Below, in pieces: positions 56,370-64,000 of a stretch of 64,000 bases of DNA (its first letter is position 1; the number at the start of each line of letters is the position of its first letter). The position numbers and the translations under genes are program-made. The DNA lies in NCBI GenBank assembly GCA_028023455.1, contig JAQFVV010012508.1:1485877-1549876 (forward strand), given 5' to 3'. The stretch is from Epiperipatus broadwayi. Lineage: Eukaryota > Onychophora > Udeonychophora > Euonychophora > Peripatidae. The notes under the pieces were generated by a model, which saw only the letters and a list, made by a program, of their open reading frames with translations, was not told the DNA's origin and ran no database searches.

Positions 56370-57235
56370 AATATTTTCAGAATATTTTTATTTGTTATAA
56401 GATATTCTTAAATGGAAATAATATAATTATCTTCCTTTCTTTCTTATGTATTGATTTCATATTTACATATCGTGACATTTCCAACTTTCTTATACACTTC
56501 AACAATACTATTTTTTATACCAAAACTTTATTCTTACAATTTCGACTATCCTGCAGTCATCATCAGAGCTACAATATCCAAATATATAACCATACAATTA
56601 ATACATTTTATACACATATTTATATATATAATCAATCATACACCTTAACCTGACCATTATAAATAATCAATTTCCATTTTATTTTTCTACTCTTAACTAA
56701 TTTTATTTTTTTAATATTTATAAATTATTTTAAATCCATTTTTTATAATTTTAATTTTTTAAAAAACATTAATTTTTAAATTCTACTATTTTGTTATTAT
56801 TATCTTTTTACTTATATTTTTAATTATTTCTAAACCTTTATTTATTTTTGTTGTTACATTACAAATCATTCACCATTTTACAATCTACTCTTTACATATT
56901 CTATTTCTAAAAACCAACTGACAAATTTTTCAAAAAATTTTTATACTTCCTTAACAACTACCTCTATTACCATTTTCTTCAACTTTATATTTTTTAAAAA
57001 AAAATTTTTTATATTCAAAAATAATTATTTATAAAATTATTTTCTTTATCCCAAAATCCCTATTAAAATTTGGTTTTATATTTTTAATCAATATTGCCTC
57101 TTTAATTTTCCTGTCCCATTTATTATATGTATAATTAATCATTTTTATACTATCCTTTTCAAATCCATGACCTGTTTCTAATGAATGCGAAACTGTAAGA
57201 ATAACGTTTTGGTCTAAAAAGTATTATTATTGAAG
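56370..57235 (-). mobile_element. Penelope-like element fragment, reverse strand
   Basis: The minus strand at 57205-57036 reads VSHSLETGHGFEKDSIKMIN then KWDRKIKEAILIKNIKPNFN and a stop, the C-terminal half of the GIY-YIG endonuclease (His of HSLETGH and the metal-binding Glu of KEA are visible). Below it (56940-56640) is AT-rich 3' region, and at 56510-56575 an LTR-like piece with a hammerhead core. It lies in BCKDHA intron 3. Confidence 0.8.
56535..56570 (-). ncRNA. Hammerhead ribozyme core of Penelope LTR-like repeat
   Basis: Minus strand: CUGAUGA (56566-56560), stem II GACUG-CAGGA-UAGUC (one G-U), GAAA (56543-56540), followed by UUGUAAGAAUAAAG. Exact consensus core, same stem II as the 39.7-kb motif. 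Confidence 0.65.
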
Positions 57236-58131
57236 TATATAAGAGAGTTGGAAATGATGTGATAGATATTTTTAAATGCTGCAGCTTCACATTAGATCTG
57301 CTTACTGAAGATGGCAGTCATGCTGTAAACTGTCTATAGTTAATTTTTATTTGTGTATTTTAGTATTAGTATTTTAAATTTTAGAAGATTAATTTCAATT
57401 TAGTTTTTATTACATATAAAGTATATTTGGTCACAGTAATAGTCATAAGGGAATCACTTTGACACATATGCTGCATTAATTTATAAAGCTGAGAAATACT
57501 TTCACTCTAAACACAAGATAGAGTCTTTGAAAAGATAAAAATGAATCCACGTTATCATTTTTATCTAAATTTATATATATAGGCCAATCTAAAACCTATA
57601 GAAATGAGAGTGAAGGTCTTAATCAATCCTTTCTATATATTAATAAATTATGTTTGCAAAATTTTTACATTTTACTGCATGTCAGTATTAGATGGAATAA
57701 TAATTCTTAACACTGGTGTTTGTCCATAATGTTATTTTCAAATAATTAATAATGATTCTAACACAATTGAAATAAAACAACTACATAAAAATCGTTATGT
57801 AATATTAAATTTATATAAATAATTAGTTATATAATTGGTATTATACATATATAAATGATGAATTAAACATTTTCATGGATTGTTGTTATAATAAAAAATA
57901 AATATAAGATTATATCCATGTAAATGGAGATAACCTTTGCCCTTGATATTGCCAGGAAACTATCAATTACTACCAATTGGCAATCCTCCTGAGGCTAAAC
58001 AAGTTTTCTCTATTAATCTATAATAATTCTTTTTTTTTTTTTTCTGAATATAAAGGAAGAAAAAGAGAAATTTTTAATGTTAGAAATAATTGAAATAAAT
58101 TTGCAATATTTTTAGAATCTTATTTTATCAG
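57236..58131. other. BCKDHA intron 3 end, no gene seen
   Basis: 57200-57330 (ACGTTTTGGTCTAAAAAG...GAAGATGGCAGTCATGC) may be a transposon relic; otherwise AT-rich up to the exon 4 acceptor. Confidence 0.4.
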
Positions 58132-58293
58132 GTGTTATCATGTGGCGTGGATTCACGTTAGATCAGTTTATGAACCAGTGTTTTGGAAACGCGGATGATT
58201 TAGGGAAAGGTAGACAAATGCCAGTTCATTATGGTTGTGAAAAGCTTCGATTTGTTACAATATCATCTACCTTGGCGACTCAAATGCCCCAAG
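58132..58293 (+). CDS. BCKDHA: BCKDHA exon 4
   Basis: A 162-bp exon with acceptor TTTTATCAG and donor GTAAAA. The glycine codon split across the preceding intron (G|GT) and the alanine codon split across the next (G|CT) both rebuild conserved residues (REAG-V and MPQ-AVG). It encodes [20 protein letters not shown] then [14 protein letters not shown] and [14 protein letters not shown]. The last block carries the Ser, Thr and Gln known in human E1-alpha to bind the structural potassium ion (SSPLATQIP). The intron that follows is only 80 bp, the one short intron of this gene in the window. Confidence 0.97.
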
Positions 58294-58373
58294 GTAAAAA
58301 AAATCAATTCTTTATTCTGCTATGAATAAGGTATGTTACAATTTTTTAAAAAATAATGATTTTTTTTTTGTAG

Positions 58374-58518
58374 CTGTTGGTTCTGCATATGCTTTAAAAC
58401 GTGCTAACAAAGGACTTGTTGTTATCTGTTATTTTGGAGAAGGAGCATCGAGCGAAGGGGATGCTCATGCTGCTTTTAATTTTGCTGCCACTTTAGACTG
58501 TCCCATAATATTTTTTTG
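58374..58518 (+). CDS. BCKDHA: BCKDHA exon 5 (thiamine diphosphate motif); gene continues beyond window
   Basis: A 145-bp exon with a T-rich acceptor ending TTGTAG and a GTATGT donor at 58519. It encodes [20 protein letters not shown] then [18 protein letters not shown] and [13 protein letters not shown]...SEGDAH is the first half of the thiamine diphosphate/Mg2+ motif (GDG-X about 30-NN); the NN part (family: CRNNGYAIST) must lie in the next exon. The exon ends with the two bases TG, so the next exon should start with C or T plus an RNNGYA-like frame to complete the conserved Cys. No such exon was seen between 58519 and 64000, so intron 5 exceeds 5.4 kb. The five exons sum to 776 coding bases, about 258 residues of a protein usually near 440. 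Confidence 0.97.
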
Positions 58519-58740
58519 GTATGTATATTAAATGTTCTTTGTGTATGTGTGTGTATTCATGTGTTTATATATTCATTAGTAGCCATTTCTAAATGAATGT
58601 GATTACCCTAACTTTAACGGAAAAAAAAATGAGAAAGAATATGAGGAAAAAGTTAAAGATGAGTTTTGTAATGATTATATAAAAATTCTGCGGACATATA
58701 TATATATCACATCCTGACCTTTTAAACTTTTTTTTACAAC
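58519..58740. other. BCKDHA intron 5 start
   Basis: GTATGT donor followed by a TG-rich microsatellite (TGTGTATGTGTGTGTATTC) and AT repeats; no exon. Confidence 0.6.
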
Positions 58741-61350
58741 ACGTTTCTGAAAGAGATCAATAACTTACTTCATTGCATTTCTCCATTGTTCTCTCTTCTC
58801 AGTCATATTATTTCAAAGAAAACAATTAGTATTGTATCTATTTATAATATCTTGATGATAATATTTATAAAGTAACGGGATTTTGGTTCTCTAGAAAAAC
58901 TATTCTCAAAGTTTTCATAAAGTATTTTATAACTGTTTTTTATACTCTTCACCTGCCCAATCCAATAGAAATGTAACTGTATGATTATATATTCAATTCC
59001 ACATCATCTAGTAAATAGAAGAGTAAAGTGATTGGTCTTATGATTTTGTCTTTATATTTTCAGAATGTTATTGATTATACTTAAGTGAAATATCTTTTAT
59101 CTTGAACACAATGGATCTTTTCCTGCACTTTACCATTGTGATTCGTCTTTTTACCTAAAAAATGCTACCCTGTTATTTGAACTGAATCTCTTCTTAATAT
59201 TAATAACCACCCAATTCAAAAGTTACTAAAGATTTTTTTTGTGCTTATCAGCAGCCTATTAATAAAGAACCGGAGTTTTATGAATATTAATTTCCAAACT
59301 AAATTCTTTATAGATTGAAAATAGCCTAGAGATTGTTCTTAAAATTATCTAGGAAGCAAAGTCATTAGCATATTGTATATCTGGAAAACCCCTTATGTTA
59401 CATCAATACGGAATCGGTATTTCATTTTCATTTAGTAAATTTGGAATTTTGTTAGGAAAAGTATGGTCCAAGCACCTGCATATTTTAAAAAAATTTTCCA
59501 GGACCTTTAATCTTTCAGTTTTACATTATTCTTATCAGGTTCATTATCTCTCCATATCTAGATGAATTAATAGAATAAATACATTGTTAAATGTAATCAT
59601 CTCAGTTCTTGTGTCACTATTCACAAAATGATTAAAATTCTTTATTTATCTGATTCAAATATCATTAATTCATAACTAAATAAGCTAAATCTGGTGATTT
59701 AATCAGATTATATCCCTTATAGGACTATTTTGGTACATTTGTCACATCAAAATAAGTCAAAGCGACTATGGTTAGTTAAATGACTGATCTTTTTTGCAAT
59801 TTTAATCCGGTAATTATTCCTGGCTCTTAATTTTATTGAATAAATTTTTGCCTTTAGATCCTTATATTCATATTATTATATAAAAAAAGCAGAAATGATC
59901 TAATTTTTTAAAAATCAAATCGCCAACATAGTCTCGGTTAGGAAACTAGTCACGGTGTTTCTTTTACTGAACCCAAAATCAGTCTTATTCATATTCACAA
60001 TGCAGTCTTTAAAAAAAAAAATCCATGCCTCATTGATTTGATTACTTTGAAAATTTATTTTGGAGTTTATTTGACAGCTATTGTAATTGAGCAAGGTAAA
60101 TTTGGGTTAGAACCTATTTTTAATACTGCCATCATTTTAATCCTGCAAAGTGGACTAATAAATGTTTGTGTAGGATTAACTTGCTTTACATTCTAATTAT
60201 GATATAATCTATAAAATGCCATTGTTTTTTAATACTGCATCCAAGGTTTTTGCAGTAATTTTTCTGCCTAAACGAAGTATTACCATAATTATTGAATGTC
60301 ATGTGCAAAATTCTATAACAACAGGCTAATTTTCAAGAAGAAAAATTCTTGGTGCTATTGATATTGATCAGGGATGTGAAACTGTAGGCAAAATTCATAC
60401 CTACCTAATGACTATAAAAATGTTTGTTACAAATTTTAGTTTTTATCTATAATTGATTCCTATTTGGGTCATTAGTCTGGCGATAACCTTCAAACTTTGC
60501 AATCTTGTAAAATAATGCTTGCATGGGATCGTCTGACAAACTTAATCTATCAATTTTCATAAATGACAACTAGTAACTTTGTTTAACTTTATCTAGCGGA
60601 AATAAACATGTATTTATGTCTTTGAAGCGAATTGAGTTCTTTGCAAAAATGATGAGAATGGCGACCTATAACTTTATTTACTGGAAATAAATGAACACAT
60701 TATTGTGAGAAATGGTGTTGTAACAAGTAAACTTCTAGCAATATAAATTTATTCCAATAAAAAGGAAAAGAAAAAAAGATTGTTTTTTTACAATCGCTGG
60801 GGTCTGTGAACTGGCAGCTCACAAGCCATCATTTTTCTAGGATTCTGAGTTTTTTTTCTCGGAATAACATGCTACACACACAAACTTATAGATAGTTATT
60901 CCAGTCTATCACAGTCTTTTGAAAATATTGTACTGCATTATCTTCGATAATGGGCAGTTCCCAAATTTTTGTTGGATAAAAATGTTCAAATATAAAGCTG
61001 GACTGTAAATGTCGTATACACCTTACTTTTGCAAGATGATCGATTAGTCATCCCAGCATTCTTTAAATCGTAAAATTTGCAGCAAAACTAACCTTTTGAG
61101 TAACCACATTCTCCTGATCAGAACATTATGGAATATTCAGTTAAAAAATTATTTATTTTCCTCTTTAGAAGATTGTAAAATGTGTTTAATTCGATCTTTA
61201 TTTACACATTTGTTTATACCATTGACTTTCATCACAGCCGGTCTAACTAATGAGTCCCTTTACAATTTTTTAAAATATGTTAATAATTTAATAATTCAAA
61301 TATTTTAACATTTTTTTAGAGTCTGAATTTTTTGTTAAGTCAGCCTATTT
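58741..61350 (-). mobile_element. Very decayed LINE-like sequence in BCKDHA intron 5
   Basis: Minus-strand text around 59330-59385 reads IQYANDFAS, resembling the RT catalytic YADD box with a changed residue. Text at about 59540-59640 resembles the block next to the RT relic at 34000-34080. Stops throughout. I cannot define the ends. Confidence 0.3.
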
Positions 61351-64000
61351 CAGCCCATATTATGATAAGAAAATTTCATCTTTCCCACTGACTAAAACCT
61401 CTGGTATTGATGCAATAACATCATCTATTGAAAAATAAGAGATATCTGTTAACTTTTCAGTGATTCATCTTGATAATCGGAGAATAGAAGACATCAAGTA
61501 CGACTGCAGATAATTCAACATCATCTAATCTCTTTTCACTAAATGAAATTGTCTTCCAAAAAACTTCCTAGTTATTTTCTTGTTCGATTATTTTTTCTTA
61601 TTACAAATAAGAATTTTAATAAGAATATTTATATCTATCTTAAATTTCAACAATTATTGATATTACATCTATTTTTACCATTTAAATGAGTAATTTGCTA
61701 GATTTAAGGACCTAAACCGATTTTATAAAGCAGTTCATTTTATATCATCTTTTAAAAGCCTTTTTACATTTGTAGTGGCAGAGAATTCCTAAATAGCGCT
61801 GAACCAACCATGTAATCATTAGATGAATGAAAAGTTACTCATTCATTGTAATACTTCATACAACATATAATTAAGAATCTCCAAGCTGGTAAGTAAACTT
61901 GTCTCCATCAACAAATCTCACTATCTTGAATTTTGCACTCAAAGTAATAGGGCTGAGAAAACTAAAAAAAGATTGAAATTAAAATTTATATGCATGTAAT
62001 TAAAAGCTGGAAATATGTTTGCACAAACGTAATCCCTTGTTTTATCTTCCATTAATATTTCCTCTGTTCTTTTTATATATATTATGGCCATAATAATGTT
62101 CCGGTCAATTAGTAATAACACACAGTTCATTAAATGTTGATATTTATTATAAGTATTTAGAATAACGATATACATATTGGGAGAGTACGCAATGCTATTT
62201 CATAGTCATATAATTAACATATATACTTTATTATTATTTATTGTAGTAATTGCTTTTAATAAAATTAAAAACAATTAAGAATACTATTTTCATTCATAAA
62301 TATGTTAACACTGTTTAAACTAACAAAGTTCTTTAATGAACATGTCATAAAGATAATCTTTGAAATCAATTTCGCAGCCTATCAAATAACATGAAGGAAA
62401 TAAAATTAAAATATCAAGTATATTCATTACAGAATGTAAATTCATGAAAACAAATGATATATGCAATACATGATGTTTGAAGTGGTTTCACTATAAATAG
62501 TGAATCAAAATGTTTATTATCTTCTGCCGATGTACTGGAAACTTCGCATATTGATTTTAATGTGTTTGAATATGGAATACACATAAAAAGATAGATTAAG
62601 AAAATATACGGTTTATTTATTAAAGAAAATTTCTATTAAGAAACAAACTTTAATATTAGCCAAACAAAAGAATAAGTAAATTATTCTTTATTAATATAAT
62701 TCCTAATTAAAACGAAATTATATATATATTTTATTATTTAAAAGCTTAAAAAAACATCATTCTAAATTGGAATTCTGAAGCATATAAACTTTTCCAGAAA
62801 TCATTATATATTGAAATCGATGTTAATTTAAGATTAAATATATAAAGAAATGCCTTGTCAGTAAATTCCAATTGTCATAGTATATATAATGCTATAGTCT
62901 TGACCACACATAAATGTATTTGCTTATCCTACTTAAATGCCTAGAAGTTATATGAATCTCATCTCCATAATTATTTTTGAAACTCCAATTGCTGATAAAA
63001 TTGTTTACAGAAGTAGATGTCAATACCATGTAAGAAGAATGAATAAGAAAAACTGAATGCCTTGATATTTACAATGATTGTTATTCGAAGAATAAAGAAC
63101 TTTATCCTGAATGAACATTGTTTCGTCAACATGGAAATGAATTGGACAGTAATATAAACTTTTCATTATCTTACATCGTCTTCGTAAACTTTTATTTTAA
63201 AACATTTAATTTTATTTCCTTCGTTATTGAAATTCTTTTACATTTGGAATAATGCAATTATGAGAGACTAAATGTAGATGAACAGAAGATTACGAACTTA
63301 ATTATATTTTTTTTTTATTATATTTATTAAAGTCTAGATCTTCAAATGAAAGCGACTTGATAAAAGGTTTTTAAATTAAGGTTCAAGTAAAATTAATATG
63401 AAGATAAGAGTTTATCACTCTTCATATACATTTACAGAACATTGTTAGTGCTAATTTAATTAAATTAATAAGCTTGTGGTTAAGACCTGTAGAGGTCCCT
63501 ACCTTCGCATTTTCAAATGCAAATTCTTGAGGTTTATTGCCTTAGTTAATATTACTTAAATTAATAATGTTTATTTGTTCTTAGTTGTGTGAATGACTAA
63601 TATTCCGTATGGAGAATTTATATTTATTAACTATGACTTAACACAGGAATAGTTTCAAGAAGATATAATTCTAACATATGGATGCTATAATGTAATGTTA
63701 TTAATTATTTGTGTATTTATTATATTCACATTAGTTATTTGAATATTTTTATAATTTATTTTTGTAAATTATAAAAATCCATTTAATTTATTATACATTA
63801 TTTGTGTCTGTTAATATTATAAAACACGTATCTACTAAGTAAATATAGAAAGTTATTTTATATCTAAACCTCTAAAATAGTAGAAACGTAAAATAAATCT
63901 TTATAATTATTTTTGTTATATTAAGTAAGTTGATTATTTTCTTTTTAACAAATATTGTTAATGTTTGTTTTAAATTTAAAGAAGTACTAATTATTTAACT
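61351..64000. other. BCKDHA intron 5: AT-rich, no gene seen
   Basis: Searched for the expected RNNGYAIST-type exon on the plus strand and did not find it. No transposon ends or RNA genes recognised. Confidence 0.5.

Noticed and set aside
58519-64000. Next BCKDHA exon (RNNGYAIST segment)
   Set aside because: No matching codons with an upstream acceptor found; assumed to lie right of the window.

Overview
This is a window from an AT-rich (about 70% or more A+T by eye) animal nuclear genome, most likely an arthropod. The coding signal is a set of short exons with GT-AG introns of very uneven size (80 bp to about 18 kb), and the introns are full of non-LTR retrotransposons (RTE and other LINEs), Penelope-like elements, mariner and hAT relics and a tRNA-derived SINE-like unit. 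The species cannot be fixed from the sequence.

Two host genes are recognisable. They are arranged head to head around a roughly 400-bp shared promoter region at 31299-31702. To the right (+ strand) is BCKDHA, the E1-alpha subunit of mitochondrial branched-chain alpha-keto acid dehydrogenase: five exons (31703-31795, 47526-47705, 53782-53977, 58132-58293, 58374-58518) whose splice phases all match; the 3' part lies beyond the window. To the left (- strand) is a DESI2/PPPDE-type desumoylating isopeptidase: exon 1 at 31260-31298 and exon 2 at 13480-13552, with later exons not found, presumably left of the window. Nearly everything else is intron or flank of these two genes.

The most interesting content is a set of short repeats that carry hammerhead ribozymes (HHR), resembling retrozymes. 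I see four families. A is at 1336-2545 and 6540-6925; B at 3221-4385; C has eight insertions between 7.2 and 56.3 kb; D is at 21814-22564 and 37878-38400. Core (CUGANGA...GAAA), palindromic or tiny stem III, cleavage triplet and a two-part stem I can be read directly in several copies. Many insertions have 9-14 bp target-site duplications, and A, B and D are arranged as inverted (palindromic) dimers. Family C has long self-complementary arms that co-vary between copies. It also shares its terminal ~45 bp with a degraded LINE (55049-56341), which suggests it is a SINE-like, ribozyme-bearing satellite of that LINE.

Penelope-like elements (39255-44580, 47880-50290, 56370-57235, LTR-like pieces at 18300-18480 and 46371-46800) also lie as inverted pairs and carry hammerhead-like motifs. 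A 5'-truncated RTE element (about 40930-43065) is inserted in one Penelope copy. A mariner pseudogene (45020-45925) and its inverted 3' end flank another Penelope-type palindrome. A textbook hAT-type MITE with perfect 8-bp duplications sits at 11465-11905. The long AT-rich stretches between these features hold no gene that I can support.
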